A DNA stretch of 64,000 nucleotides from Tateyamaria omphalii (GCF_019802125.1 NZ_JAHVHT010000001.1:806001-870000), one strand, 5' to 3'. Counted from the stretch's first letter, positions 18,740-28,902 are shown. Notes: generated from the sequence alone by a model not told the origin. Numbers and translations: made by a program.

Positions 18740-21283
18740 TCAGGCTTCGCGGATGCGGGTGATCATCTCGGTGGTATCGCGGCTCAGGTTCGGTGTTGAG
18801 GCGATCCGCTCCAGTTCCTTGCCGATCATGGATTGACGGATGGCGTCATAACGCCGCCAGGTCTGGAAGGCCGAACACATCCGTGCCGTGGTCTGCGGGT
18901 TCACCGGATCCAGCTTGATCAGCCAGTCGGCGAGCAGCGTGTAGCCCGACCCGTCCTTGGCATGAAAGCCCGCGTGATGGCCCGAGAAGCTGCCCAGCGT
19001 CGCCCGGAAGCGGTTGGGGTTTTTCCAGTTAAAGTCGGGATGTCTGGTGAGCGCCTTGGCCGTGTCGACAACGTCGTCGGGGTCCGCATCCATCACTTGC
19101 AAGGCGAACCATTTGTCCATGACCAGCCGGTCATGTTTCCATTGCGCTTCGAACTGGGCAAGGGCCGCGTCGCCGCGGCCCGCGTGGATCAGGTACGAAA
19201 GCGCTGCCAGTTGCTGCGTCATGTTGGTGGCGCTCTCGAATTGTGCCTGCGCCGCATCGCCGTCATCCAAGATGTTCAGCAAGAACAAAGCGGTATTGCC
19301 CAACGCGCGCTGCCCGGCCTGTTCAGCGTTGGGTGTGTAGGGCGCATCGACCTGATACCGGGCGTAAAGATCGGGCAGAGCGTCCGCCATCCGCTCGGCC
19401 AAGGCCTTGCGGTGCGCTTCGCTCGCGTCCCAGATGGCATCGGGGTCGGGGGTCGTGCCCGCCTCATGCAAATCAGCGGCCAGTTGCGACTGGCCCGGCA
19501 GGGAGAACGTGTAGGCACGGTAGGCAGGATCCAGGCTGTCATCGGTCAGCACACCAGCCACACCATCCAGCCACGCCGCATCCGGAGCAGTGCCGCCTGT
19601 GATCATCCCCAGCAGCGACGCCTTGGCCAGATTGCGCGATGCTTCCCAGCGGTTGAACGGGTCCGTGTCATGGGCCAGCAGAAAGGCGTGGTCAGGTGTG
19701 TGGTCCAGCACAACAGGGGCCGAGAAACCGCGCAGGATCGACGGAACCGGCTTGGCGCCCAACCCTGGAAAACTGAAGCTTTGGCTGTCTTCGGTCAGTT
19801 CAAGGATCTGTGTCGGCAGCACCTCGTCCCCGTCTGGACCCAAAAGACCAACGGCAATCGGGATCACCTGCGCCTTCGGGTCCGGCGACGCGGCAGAGGG
19901 GGGCGTGTGCTGCGCAAAGTGCAGGCTGTAAGTGCCATCCTCGAAACTGTCGCTGACAGAGACCCGCGGCGTGCCAGCCTGGCTGTACCAGCGCTTGAAC
20001 TGGGTCAGGTCGCGGCCTGTGGCGTCCTCGAACACCTGTAACCAGTCTTCGATGGTGGCCGCATCGCCATCGTGGCGGTCAAAGTACAGGTCCAACGATT
20101 TTGAGTAGGCGTCATCGCCTACAAGCGTCTTGAGCATGCGGATCACTTCCGCACCTTTTTCATAGACGGTAGCGGTGTAGAAGTTATTGATTTCCTGAAA
20201 ACTTTCGGGTCGCACCGGGTGGGCCAGCGGTCCCTGATCCTCGGGGAACTGGTGCGCGCGTAGGACGATTACGTCCGAAATCCGCTTTACCGGCTCTGAT
20301 CGCATATCGGCAGTGAACTGGCTGTCGCGGAACACGGTCAGCCCTTCTTTCAGGCACAGCTGAAACCAATCCCGACAGGTAATCCGGTTGCCGGTCCAGT
20401 TGTGGAAATACTCATGGGCGATGATCGCCTCGATCCGCTCGAAATTGCTGTCGGTCGAGGTTTCGGGCGAGGCGAGCACGGCAGAGGCGTTGAAGATGTT
20501 CAGCCCCTTGTTCTCCATCGCGCCCATGTTGAAATCGTCCACAGCGACGATGTTGAACACATCAAGATCATAGGCACGGCCATAAACGTCCTCATCCCAT
20601 TTCATCGAATCCTTCAACGCCTGCATGCCAAAGGCGCACTTGCCCTCGTCCCCGGGGCGAACATAGAGCGCCAGATCGACATCGCGGCCCTCCATTGTCT
20701 TGAAGCTGTCGCGATGGGCGACCAACTCGCCCGCAACCAGGGCAAAGAGGTAGGCGGGCTTGGGCCAGGGATCATGCCATTCGGCCCATCCGTCACCGGA
20801 CGCCACCGGGTTGCCGTTCGACAAAAGAACGGGGTGGGGACCGTTGATGCGCACGGTGAACACCGACATCACGTCTGGGCGGTCGGGATAGTACGTGATC
20901 TTGCGAAACCCTTCGGCCTCGCATTGCGTGCAATACATGCCGTTCGACAGGTACAGCCCTTCAAGTGCCGTGTTGGCTGCCGGGTCGATCTGCACCTCTG
21001 CTTCCCAAGTGAAGGGGACGTTTGGCACGTCACAGGTCAGCCCGCCTTCCGCTTGCGTGGGCTTGACCGGCTCCCCGTCGATCTTGGCCGAGATCAGCGA
21101 CAGATCCTCACCGTGCAGGAAGAACGTGCGGTCCGTCGCGTCCGGGTTTGGGGCGAAACGAATGCGTGACGTGACCCGTGTGGCCGAGGGCGCGAGATCA
21201 AAGGTCAGGTGCACCTCTTCAACAATGTAGCCAAAGGGTGTGTAGTCCTTGAGGTAGATCGTCTGGGGGGCAGCGTCGCGCAT
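18740..21283 (-). CDS. pepN: Aminopeptidase N (M1 family)
   Basis: The protein has 847 residues, close to E. coli PepN. The substrate-recognition motif GAMEN is in FNMGAMENKGLN, and the zinc motif HExxH-x18-E appears as IIAHEYFHNWTGNRI with the downstream glutamate in CLKEGLTVFRD. The C-terminal helical domain is complete. It is a cytoplasmic zinc aminopeptidase of broad specificity. The start at MRDAAPQTIYLKDY matches family starts; an ATG eight codons upstream is less likely. Confidence 0.96.
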   Translation of the reverse strand: MRDAAPQTIYLKDYTPFGYIVEEVHLTFDLAPSATRVTSRIRFAPNPDATDRTFFLHGEDLSLISAKIDGEPVKPTQAEGGLTCDVPNVPFTWEAEVQIDPAANTALEGLYLSNGMYCTQCEAEGFRKITYYPDRPDVMSVFTVRINGPHPVLLSNGNPVASGDGWAEWHDPWPKPAYLFALVAGELVAHRDSFKTMEGRDVDLALYVRPGDEGKCAFGMQALKDSMKWDEDVYGRAYDLDVFNIVAVDDFNMGAMENKGLNIFNASAVLASPETSTDSNFERIEAIIAHEYFHNWTGNRITCRDWFQLCLKEGLTVFRDSQFTADMRSEPVKRISDVIVLRAHQFPEDQGPLAHPVRPESFQEINNFYTATVYEKGAEVIRMLKTLVGDDAYSKSLDLYFDRHDGDAATIEDWLQVFEDATGRDLTQFKRWYSQAGTPRVSVSDSFEDGTYSLHFAQHTPPSAASPDPKAQVIPIAVGLLGPDGDEVLPTQILELTEDSQSFSFPGLGAKPVPSILRGFSAPVVLDHTPDHAFLLAHDTDPFNRWEASRNLAKASLLGMITGGTAPDAAWLDGVAGVLTDDSLDPAYRAYTFSLPGQSQLAADLHEAGTTPDPDAIWDASEAHRKALAERMADALPDLYARYQVDAPYTPNAEQAGQRALGNTALFLLNILDDGDAAQAQFESATNMTQQLAALSYLIHAGRGDAALAQFEAQWKHDRLVMDKWFALQVMDADPDDVVDTAKALTRHPDFNWKNPNRFRATLGSFSGHHAGFHAKDGSGYTLLADWLIKLDPVNPQTTARMCSAFQTWRRYDAIRQSMIGKELERIASTPNLSRDTTEMITRIREA

Positions 21284-21441
21284 CGTGGCTCTTTCGTGTT
21301 GGGGCACTGTGCAAGCCTAGGTGCGGTACGGTTGGACTTCAATGCCGGGCGCACCGATTGAAGGGCGAGAGGCCGCCGGTTGTGCGTCCGTGCCCTACAT
21401 GTCACCGTCGCGCCGGTTTCACTGGGACAAAGGGGGCCGTC

Positions 21442-21813
21442 ATGGAGAACGTGAGAGGCGGGTGTTTGTGCGGTGACGTGCGGTTCGAGGCGCGCGGCGC
21501 ACCTGACCGCGTGGGCATCTGCCATTGCCTTGAGTGTCGCAAGCACCACGGTGCGGTGTTCTATGCCGCCGCCATTTATCCGTCGGACGCCGTCCGGGTC
21601 GAAGGGGAGACGTCTGTTTATGAAGGGCGCGTGTTCTGTCCGCGCTGTGGCAGTTCGGTTCTGTCCGTGAGCGAGGGCGAGGTCGAGCTGCACCTGGGTG
21701 CGCTGGATCATCCCGACCAGTTCAAGCCGACCTATGAGCTATGGACCGCGCGACGCGAGAAGTGGCTGCCTGCCTTTCCCGGCACAACATGTTTCCCCGG
21801 TAACCGCCCTTAA
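21442..21813 (+). CDS. GFA/CENP-V family zinc protein
   Basis: The 123-residue protein has the zinc-binding cysteine pattern of the GFA family: GGCLCG at the start, CHCLECRKHHG in the middle, and FCPRCGSSV later. The family includes glutathione-dependent formaldehyde-activating enzyme, but most small members have no proven reaction. The start at MENVRGGCLCG is clear. It lies 70 bases upstream of the photolyase gene in the same direction. Confidence 0.88.
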   Translation: MENVRGGCLCGDVRFEARGAPDRVGICHCLECRKHHGAVFYAAAIYPSDAVRVEGETSVYEGRVFCPRCGSSVLSVSEGEVELHLGALDHPDQFKPTYELWTARREKWLPAFPGTTCFPGNRP

Positions 21814-21883
21814 GTTTGGACGCGGCTGCGTTATGGCGCGACGCTGCCTTGGCGTTTTTCTGCACCGTCCTACCTGAGCCGAC

Positions 21884-23413
21884 ATGACAACGGTTGTATG
21901 GTTCAAACGGGATTTGCGGGTGAGCGATCATGCCGCCCTTGCGCACGCGGCGGCACAGGGTGACGTGATCCCGCTTTATGTGTTCGAGCCCGAGTATTGG
22001 GCGCAGACGGACGTGTCGGGCCGCCAGTTTGATTTTGTGTTGGAAAGCGTTGGTGACCTGGATGCCGCGCTCAGAGCTCTGGGTGTGAGGCTGGTGGTGC
22101 GCGTCGGTTCGGTTGTGGATGTGTTGCAGAACCTCAAGGACAGCTTGGGGTTTGACGCCATGATCAGTCACGAAGAGACCGGCAATGCCTGGACCTTTGC
22201 CCGCGATCTGGATGTGGCTGCGTGGAGCGCGGCGAACGGCGTTACATGGCGTGAGTTTACGCAGTCCGGTGTGGTGCGTCGCCTGAATGGCCGCGATGGC
22301 TGGGCCAAGCAGCGCAATGCTTTTCTGCGACAGCCACAAGTCGATGTCCCCGCGGGGCTGACGGGTCCGGTCCTGTCTTCCGATGACGTGCCGCGACTGG
22401 TCGTGGCGGATCACTGTCCCGAACGCCAGCGTGGTGGGCGGCAGATGGCACTATCTTTGCTTGGGTCCTTTCTGACTGAGCGGGGACAGAATTACCGCAA
22501 GGACATGTCCTCTCCCGTGACTGGCGAGTGGTCCTGTTCGCGGCTGTCGCCGTACCTTGCCTTCGGTTGCCTGTCGGGGCGTGAGGCGTCGCAGGCCGCG
22601 GCGGCCCGGCAGCGCGAAGTGAAAGGCACGCGCGAAGGGTGGGGCGGATCGCTGAAGTCCTTTCAGGCGCGGCTCGCCTGGCGCGATCACTTCATGCAGA
22701 AGCTGGAGGATGAACCGGCGCTGGAACACCTTTGTCTGCATTCGGCTTACGAGGATATGCGCCCGAAAGTGCCGGATGCCGAACGGTTGGAGGCCTGGGA
22801 AAAGGGTGAGACGGGTATCCCCTTTGTCGATGCCTGCATGCGTTACCTTGCGGCGACGGGATGGATGAATTTCCGGATGCGGTCGATGCTGATGGCGGTG
22901 GCCTCGTACCATTTGTGGCTCGACTGGCGGGTGACGGGCTTGCACCTCGCGCGGCAGTTCACCGATTTCGAGCCGGGCATTCATTGGCCGCAAAGCCAGA
23001 TGCAATCGGGCACGACGGGGATGAACACGGTGCGCATCTACAATCCTATCAAGCAGGGCAAGGATCAGGACCCGACGGGCGTGTTCACGCGCAGATGGTG
23101 CCCTGAACTGACCTCTGTCCCGGATGAGTTTCTGCAGGAGCCGTGGACCTGGGACGGGTCGGATACTGTTTTGGACAAGACCTATCCCGCGCCCATCGTG
23201 GATGTTCTGGATGCTGCGCGCGCGGCGCGGGAGCGCGTGTGGGCGGTGCGCCGCGGTGCTGCGTTTCGGGATGAGGCGAAGCGGGTCATTCACAAACACG
23301 CCAGCCGCAAGGATCCGCAAGGACATTTCGTGGATGACCGAAATCCGCGACGGCCGCGCAAGGCCGAAGCATCGCCTGCCAAGGACAGTCGCCAGATGGG
23401 GTTTGATTTCTGA
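21884..23413 (+). CDS. Cryptochrome/photolyase family protein
   Basis: The protein has 509 residues. It has the N-terminal antenna-binding Rossmann domain ([18 protein letters not shown]) and the C-terminal FAD-binding helical domain ([13 protein letters not shown], then [24 protein letters not shown] and [15 protein letters not shown]). Photolyases use blue light and reduced FAD to split pyrimidine dimers; cryptochromes of this type may sense light. Photolyase or cryptochrome role cannot be decided here. The stop codon overlaps the start of the DUF2256 gene as TGATG. Confidence 0.92.
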   Translation: MTTVVWFKRDLRVSDHAALAHAAAQGDVIPLYVFEPEYWAQTDVSGRQFDFVLESVGDLDAALRALGVRLVVRVGSVVDVLQNLKDSLGFDAMISHEETGNAWTFARDLDVAAWSAANGVTWREFTQSGVVRRLNGRDGWAKQRNAFLRQPQVDVPAGLTGPVLSSDDVPRLVVADHCPERQRGGRQMALSLLGSFLTERGQNYRKDMSSPVTGEWSCSRLSPYLAFGCLSGREASQAAAARQREVKGTREGWGGSLKSFQARLAWRDHFMQKLEDEPALEHLCLHSAYEDMRPKVPDAERLEAWEKGETGIPFVDACMRYLAATGWMNFRMRSMLMAVASYHLWLDWRVTGLHLARQFTDFEPGIHWPQSQMQSGTTGMNTVRIYNPIKQGKDQDPTGVFTRRWCPELTSVPDEFLQEPWTWDGSDTVLDKTYPAPIVDVLDAARAARERVWAVRRGAAFRDEAKRVIHKHASRKDPQGHFVDDRNPRRPRKAEASPAKDSRQMGFDF

Positions 23414-23565
23414 TGGGGCGGATGCGGAAGAAGTCCGATTTGCCGGAGAAACTGTGCCCGGTCTGCGCGCGGCCCTTCGCGTGGCGCAAGAAGTGGGAAA
23501 AGGTCTGGGACGAGGTCAGGTACTGCTCGGACCGCTGCCGAAGAGCGGCGAAGAAACGCGCCTGA
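23413..23565 (+). CDS. DUF2256 small zinc-ribbon-like protein
   Basis: This 50-residue gene begins at the ATG inside the TGATG that ends the photolyase gene. It reads [20 protein letters not shown], then [12 protein letters not shown], with a CxxC and a CxxxC pair, which is the DUF2256 pattern. DUF2256 genes are often found next to photolyase/cryptochrome genes, and the overlap suggests translational coupling. Its function is unknown; the four cysteines suggest a single zinc site. Confidence 0.88.
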   Translation: MGRMRKKSDLPEKLCPVCARPFAWRKKWEKVWDEVRYCSDRCRRAAKKRA

Positions 23566-23891
23566 TACTGCGAGGCTACGGCGCGCGCGAAGCCAGGATT
23601 TCGTGGGCTTCAGAGTAGTATTCAAGACAAGGGGTTTAACCCTTCTTTCGATGCCATTGCGTCAGTTGAAATGGGGGTGTCACAAGCTGCTTATCGAAGC
23701 AAGACGGTTGCGCGCCTAGGTCAGGAGGCATTCTGGTCTTTTTGTCTTGCACGCGCCGCAAGAAAACGATGCGGGAATGGAGCGCGCGCCCAGAGAACGG
23801 TGTTGCCCTGCTTCGACATTCCCGTCGCTGACGGTGCGGAGGTCTTCAAAAGCCACTACTCAACCCATGGTTCTTGATTTATGAACGCGCC
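23566..23891. other. Gap of about 325 bases without a convincing gene
   Basis: It holds a hairpin AAGGG-GTTTAA-CCCTT (23629-23644) followed by CTTTCG, a candidate terminator for the GFA-photolyase-DUF2256 transcript. A short open frame at 23671-23877 has no recognisable protein character. The rest shows no clear signal. Confidence 0.5.
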
Positions 23892-24689
23892 ATGCAAGTC
23901 GTTTTTCAAATGCGCTACTCCTATTTCGGCAAGTCCGGCTGGCGTTCGCGTGCCAGCAAGGACCCAGGTCGCCTGTTCAGTGAAGAGCGTCTCAAGAAAC
24001 GGTCCTACTATTTTGAGAAGATTGCTTTGGCCAGTCTGGCATCGCAGCAGGATGAGGATTTCAAACTGGTCCTCCTGTCTTCCGAAGGCTTGCCGGATTG
24101 GCACAAGGCGTATCTCGGCGAGATGTGCAAAGACGTGCTGGGTCCAGATCGTGCGCATGTCATTTTCCGCGAACCGCAACGGGCCGGAAACTGCTTCCGC
24201 TCCTACCAGCACGAGGCGCTGAACAGCGACGACTACACTGCGCAGATCGTGCTGGATGATGACGATGCCGTCTCCTGCGATTTTGTGGATGTCATGCGTC
24301 GAGAAGCTCTGGCGATGCAGTCGTTGTTCCGCTCTGACGAGGACTACTGCTATGTTTCGCAAGCGCAGGGTTTGTCGGCGGTGTTTGAAGATGGCGGATG
24401 TCAGCTTTTGCACAGAACGGTGCCGTTCAACACCCAAGGCCTGATGCTGGTGGCCCGAACGCTGTCACGGCGCAATCCGTTCTTCACGGCCCACAAGAAA
24501 CTCGCGCGGCGGCATCCGGCGCGTGCGATCTATGGGCAAACGCCCTATTTCATCAGGGCGATCCACGACCTGAACGACAGCCGGACAATGCACAGTGACG
24601 ATACTGTTCGGCCCGACGAGATTGACGGGCTGGTCAAGCGGTTTCCACTGCTTGAAACCCTTTTGGCAGAACACGCGCTGGCCGCTTAG
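23892..24689 (+). CDS. Putative rhamnosyltransferase-like glycosyltransferase
   Basis: The protein has 265 residues and resembles the 'putative rhamnosyl transferase' family (PF11316-type). Characteristic parts are MRYSYFGKSGWRS at the N-terminus, FKLVLLSSEGLPDWHKAYL, and the acidic VLDDDDAVSCDFVD motif, which would bind a nucleotide-sugar metal complex. No signal peptide or membrane segment is visible. The ATG at 23892 is chosen over an in-frame TTG at 23874. It is convergent with the FkbM gene, overlapping by four bases. The acceptor is unknown. Confidence 0.78.
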   Translation: MQVVFQMRYSYFGKSGWRSRASKDPGRLFSEERLKKRSYYFEKIALASLASQQDEDFKLVLLSSEGLPDWHKAYLGEMCKDVLGPDRAHVIFREPQRAGNCFRSYQHEALNSDDYTAQIVLDDDDAVSCDFVDVMRREALAMQSLFRSDEDYCYVSQAQGLSAVFEDGGCQLLHRTVPFNTQGLMLVARTLSRRNPFFTAHKKLARRHPARAIYGQTPYFIRAIHDLNDSRTMHSDDTVRPDEIDGLVKRFPLLETLLAEHALAA

Positions 24690-25426
24690 ACGGGTTTCAA
24701 CAGGTAGTTTCGGTTCTGTTTGTAGCGTTGCTTGCAGGACGCAACCTCGTATCCGGATGATGCGCACCACGCGTGGAAGGCGTCGTCGTTTTCCAGGTCA
24801 ACCTCGACCATGAAATTCGGCCTGCAGCGTGCAGCGGTGTCCTGCAAGCCGGCAAGCACCTTCATCTCCATGCCTTCCACGTCAATCTTGATGAAATCCG
24901 GCGTCTCGTCCTTCAGCACTTCATCGGCGGGCACGACGGTCAGCCCCCCTTTGCCGGTCTTTTGCAGGCGGGCGGCGCCCAGGTTCCGCGTCCGCTTTTG
25001 TACCGCGTAGCCCCGTTCTTCACTGTCCGACAGGCCGATGCCCAGATGTGAAAAGTCGACGATGTCGTCCAACCCGTTCAGCAGCACGTTCTGGATCAGA
25101 AGGCGATAGGCTGCAGGGTTCGGTTCAATCGGAATGACACGAGATGCCTTCAGGAAAGCGGCCGCATAAAGCGTGTGGTTTCCGACATTCGCTCCGATAT
25201 CTACAAACGTGCCGCCGTCCGGGAAAACGTCTTCGATCTCTTTCAGCTCGGAGAGTTCATAGAACGAACCCTTGCGGTGATTGCGCTGGATCGGATCATT
25301 TTCCATATTCGTGCAAAAGACGATCCGGCGGTCTCGAAACGAGGTGTGCGTCAGTTGCACATTCTCCGCCTGTACGGGCCGACCCAGGCGCAGGCGCTTT
25401 TGGATACGTGTTATTTCTGGCGTCAT
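24686..25426 (-). CDS. FkbM family methyltransferase
   Basis: The 246-residue protein has the FkbM-type SAM motif (GTFVDIGANVGNHTLYAA), the acidic end of strand 2 (VIPIEPNP), and the DFIKIDVEGMEMKVLAGL motif typical of this family. FkbM enzymes O-methylate sugars or other hydroxyl groups. It lies 53 bases downstream of the RTX glycoside hydrolase gene on the same strand and may share its transcript. Its target may be a surface glycan, judging from neighbours only. Confidence 0.88.
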   Translation of the reverse strand: MTPEITRIQKRLRLGRPVQAENVQLTHTSFRDRRIVFCTNMENDPIQRNHRKGSFYELSELKEIEDVFPDGGTFVDIGANVGNHTLYAAAFLKASRVIPIEPNPAAYRLLIQNVLLNGLDDIVDFSHLGIGLSDSEERGYAVQKRTRNLGAARLQKTGKGGLTVVPADEVLKDETPDFIKIDVEGMEMKVLAGLQDTAARCRPNFMVEVDLENDDAFHAWCASSGYEVASCKQRYKQNRNYLLKPV

Positions 25427-25479
25427 GTGCGGTGGTCGCTCCTCGGCTGTGCCACCGCACTACACCATTCCAGACGCGA

Positions 25480-28400
25480 TCAGAAGATGAAGTGATCCGC
25501 CGTCAGTTCTTCTGTGTCCAGAACGCCATCCGGATCCACGATGCGAACGTGCAGGACATTGCCCGACCCGCCCGGCCCCCTGATTTCCAGCTCGTCCGTT
25601 TTGCCACTTCGCATCTCGATCGACAGGTCTGCGCGGGATGTGACGCCTGCCCAGGCCGACAGGTCGAGCTTGTCGTCAGACAGCGCAAAATCCTTGATCC
25701 GGTCGGTCTGGCTGTCGCCATCCGCCATCACGAAGACGTCCGCGCCTGAACCGCCCGTCAGCACATCCTTGCCCGCTCCGTCGTAGAGAAAGTCATTGCC
25801 GCCCGCGCCGCGCAGGTCGTCGTCACCGCCCAGACCGTAGATTTCGTCATGTCCGCTGGTCCCGTTCAGCCGCGCTGTGCCGCTGTCATGTCCTTCGGTC
25901 CCGTCGATACGGTTGAGCGTCGGGTCAGGGTCGGGGTCTGGCGGTGTCCCGTTGCCGAAGATGAAATGCGCATTCGTCAGATCCCCGATCGAGACGGGAT
26001 CAGGGCCGGAGATGCGTATATGAATGACCTCGGATGGATCGGACAACAGGGTCAGCGCCAGTTCATCTGTCTTGCCAGTGCGAAAGTCGACGTGAAAGTC
26101 GTCAAGGCTGGTTGCTGCCCATGTGCTGATGTCGATTACGTCGTCGCTGAGCGAGAAGTCCTTGATCCGGTCCGTCTGTCCGTCATCTGCTGTCAGCACG
26201 AAACGGTCGCTGCCGCTGCCTCCGGTGAAATCGTCGCGTCCGGTTCCACCATGCAAAACGTCATCACCGGCACCGCCGCGCAGGTCGTCATTCCCGCCGA
26301 GGCCAAGGATTTCGTCCGCATCTGCCGTGCCGTTAAGGCGCGTTTGCCCCCGGTCATCGCCTTCGGTGCCCTCGATCCGGTTCAGATCGTTGAAGATGAA
26401 ATGTGCGTCGGTGAACGGGTTCGCGCCCCCGGTCGTCTGATCACCCTGTTGCTCGATCGGCACGCCCTGGACGTTGATGCGGATGGATTCGCCAGCATGC
26501 GTGACAATCCATTCGTTTGCGACGAAGCCATTGCTGTTGGTGCGCTGCGTGATGTCGAGCTCGTCAAAGCTGTCGACCCCCCAGGAGGCGAGGTCGATGA
26601 CGTCGTCCCCGATGTGAAAATCCTTGATCCTGTCCTGTTCACCGTCGCCTGCCTGCATGACGAAGGTGTCGTTGCCTTCCCCGCCCGTCATGCCGTCCCT
26701 GCCCATCCCATCGGACAATGTGTCATTGCCTGCGTTGCCGATCAGGTCGTCTGCACCGTCCCCGCCCAGGATCAGGTCATCGCCGTCCCCGCCTGCAAGC
26801 TTGTCACTCCCGGCACCGCCATCAAGGATGTCATCCCCGTCGCCACCATTGAGGTCGTCGTTGCCGTCCTCACCAAAGAGCGTGTCGGTACCCCGGTCGC
26901 CTGCCAGGACGTCGTTGCCGTCGCCGCCGTGCACTTTGTCGTCACCCCAGTCCGCGCGCACGGTGTCATCTCCGGCGCCCGCATAAACGATCTCGTCAAA
27001 GCGACTGATCGTGCCGCCATCCGGGTCGACATAGCCATCGATATTGCCTTCCGAATCTGTGGTCGTCGGGCCGATCAGGTCGGCATTGGCGGTGCCTGTG
27101 ACTGTGACCACCGGCGCATCGAGGACGTTGAGAAGCAGGGTGATAGCGCCATTGTCGTGGGCGATCAGCAGATCGTTGGCGCGCCCTTGAAGATCTGCGT
27201 CAACCTGAGTGCCGAGCGCGATAAGCTCTGCCAGGGTGTAGGTCACGCCGTCAATTTCGACCGCATCGCCTTCGGCTTCGTCGTAGTCCACAACGACGTT
27301 GATCCCATCGGTCTCCACTCGGAAGAGGTCGCTGCCGTCGCCGCCCTCGAGCTGGTTGTCTCCTGTGCCGCCCTCAAGCGTATCATTGCCCGCGTTGCCA
27401 AAGAGCTTGTCATCGGCTGCCCCGCCCAGGATCAGATCGTTGCCATTTTGACCAAAGAGGAAATCGTTGCCATCGAGGCCGCGCAATGTGTCGTCACCGT
27501 CTCCGCCATAGAGGAAATCCCACGCCTGATCATGGCCTGTGATCTCGTCATTGCCGCCATAGCCGAAAGCGATACCGACGTCGTAGCCTTCGACTTCGAG
27601 GTTGAGGTTGCCTGAATCCGGCACCCCGTCGCCGTTGCTGTCGATCGACATGTTTTCGTTGCGGATGGCGCGATTTTCGATGCGATCGGCGGTGATAATG
27701 TCGTCCCCCGACCATTCCGCGGGGTTTTCATCGTTCGAGAACAGGTGGTTGGCAATGGCGAAACTGTCCGGGTGACGATACTCCGGCTCTCCATTGCCGG
27801 TGATCACCACCAGGCCGGATGCGCCCGACTGTACGCCGGGGAACCAGGAGATGCCGATGCCGTTCTCGGCAAACCACTCCGCGGCTCTGGAAAAGACGAA
27901 ATGGTTGAACTGCGCGACGGCCCAGTTGTTTGCGGCAGTGCCCCGCGCGTTCATTTCGGTGACCAGTATGTCGTCATCTCCGAGCACCGAAAACACGCGG
28001 TTGAACGACGCCACGTAGTCGTCCAGCGTGCTGCCGTTCCGGTTGCCATGCCATCCGCCATAGAAATGTGAGGACCAGACCAGATCATCGCCGATACCCT
28101 GCCGGATCAGGTCGAGCGCGGAGGTCCCGTCGATCATCACATCGCCAAACACGTCGAAATGTGCCGAATACGCCCATCCACCCACAAGGATCTTGGTGTC
28201 CACCCGTGCATCGATCAAATCGCCCAGGCTGTTGACGTGTTCGACATAGAGCTCGACAAACCGGTCCACATCGCCTCCGCGTCCGCTTGACGCGCCTTTG
28301 CTGTAGCCTGCTGGTTCGTTGATCAATTCGAGACCGTAGAGCGCGTCCTGAACCGAAGGGTGCGCATCCAGCCAATCCAAAATCCCTGTCCATGCCGTTT

Positions 28401-28902
28401 CCATGTTGGCATAGATATGCCCCGTCAAATCGTCGTAGACGTCATCTGCGGTGCTGCTGGGGTCAAAGCCGTGTCCCTGTGCATCCCCGCCGAAATAGCC
28501 CAGAATGATCTGGAACCCCTGTGCGGCGGCTTCTTCAAGGAATGCCTCGAACCGGATGTCCATGCTGCCATCGGGGTGGAAGTTGTTTTCGTTGAACGGG
28601 ACACGCAATGTGTTGGCTTGTGGCAGTGCCTCTGCCATTGACTGGACAAAGCGGTGCACGCGTGCGGCCGTCGCTGCCTCGTCAACCTCGCCTGTCGTGG
28701 CATCGAACAGAAGGGGCCCAAGGCCACCGGGGATGGCTTGGTGATCACCATGCCACAGGTAGTACTTGCTGTCCTTGGCCTCGTTTTCCTGTGCGAGGTT
28801 GGCATAGGTAGGATCATTCGCCGGTGTCTGGCTGTCGATCCGGCGTTGATCTTCTGCGCGGACTTGAATGTTGATGACGTTTAGGGAAGACGTATTGGAC
28901 AT
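25480..28902 (-). CDS. RTX-type secreted glycoside hydrolase (cellulase-like)
   Basis: The protein has 1140 residues. Residues about 40-390 form a GH5-like TIM barrel, with the acid/base Glu196 in LINEPAG and a nucleophile candidate Glu316 in LVTEMNARG. From about residue 445 onward many GGxGxDxLx calcium-binding nonapeptides appear (for example GGDGDDTLRGLDGNDFL). The C-terminal part has three repeated modules, each with a DRIKDF...DDxxDLSxW pattern and ending in ...HFIF. There is no N-terminal signal peptide, and the hydrophobic C-terminus fits type I secretion. No secretion genes are next to it. The protein is strongly acidic. Substrate is inferred only from the fold. Confidence 0.88.
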   Translation of the reverse strand: MSNTSSLNVINIQVRAEDQRRIDSQTPANDPTYANLAQENEAKDSKYYLWHGDHQAIPGGLGPLLFDATTGEVDEAATAARVHRFVQSMAEALPQANTLRVPFNENNFHPDGSMDIRFEAFLEEAAAQGFQIILGYFGGDAQGHGFDPSSTADDVYDDLTGHIYANMETAWTGILDWLDAHPSVQDALYGLELINEPAGYSKGASSGRGGDVDRFVELYVEHVNSLGDLIDARVDTKILVGGWAYSAHFDVFGDVMIDGTSALDLIRQGIGDDLVWSSHFYGGWHGNRNGSTLDDYVASFNRVFSVLGDDDILVTEMNARGTAANNWAVAQFNHFVFSRAAEWFAENGIGISWFPGVQSGASGLVVITGNGEPEYRHPDSFAIANHLFSNDENPAEWSGDDIITADRIENRAIRNENMSIDSNGDGVPDSGNLNLEVEGYDVGIAFGYGGNDEITGHDQAWDFLYGGDGDDTLRGLDGNDFLFGQNGNDLILGGAADDKLFGNAGNDTLEGGTGDNQLEGGDGSDLFRVETDGINVVVDYDEAEGDAVEIDGVTYTLAELIALGTQVDADLQGRANDLLIAHDNGAITLLLNVLDAPVVTVTGTANADLIGPTTTDSEGNIDGYVDPDGGTISRFDEIVYAGAGDDTVRADWGDDKVHGGDGNDVLAGDRGTDTLFGEDGNDDLNGGDGDDILDGGAGSDKLAGGDGDDLILGGDGADDLIGNAGNDTLSDGMGRDGMTGGEGNDTFVMQAGDGEQDRIKDFHIGDDVIDLASWGVDSFDELDITQRTNSNGFVANEWIVTHAGESIRINVQGVPIEQQGDQTTGGANPFTDAHFIFNDLNRIEGTEGDDRGQTRLNGTADADEILGLGGNDDLRGGAGDDVLHGGTGRDDFTGGSGSDRFVLTADDGQTDRIKDFSLSDDVIDISTWAATSLDDFHVDFRTGKTDELALTLLSDPSEVIHIRISGPDPVSIGDLTNAHFIFGNGTPPDPDPDPTLNRIDGTEGHDSGTARLNGTSGHDEIYGLGGDDDLRGAGGNDFLYDGAGKDVLTGGSGADVFVMADGDSQTDRIKDFALSDDKLDLSAWAGVTSRADLSIEMRSGKTDELEIRGPGGSGNVLHVRIVDPDGVLDTEELTADHFIF

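Noticed and set aside
23671..23877. 68-codon open frame in the gap before the glycosyltransferase
   Set aside because: It has no good ribosome-binding site, no recognisable motif and an unusual composition; the gap is better read as non-coding.
25849..27615. 588-codon open frame on the plus strand
   Set aside because: It is the antisense shadow of the RTX repeats; the Val/Ala-rich periodic sequence follows from the repeat codons.
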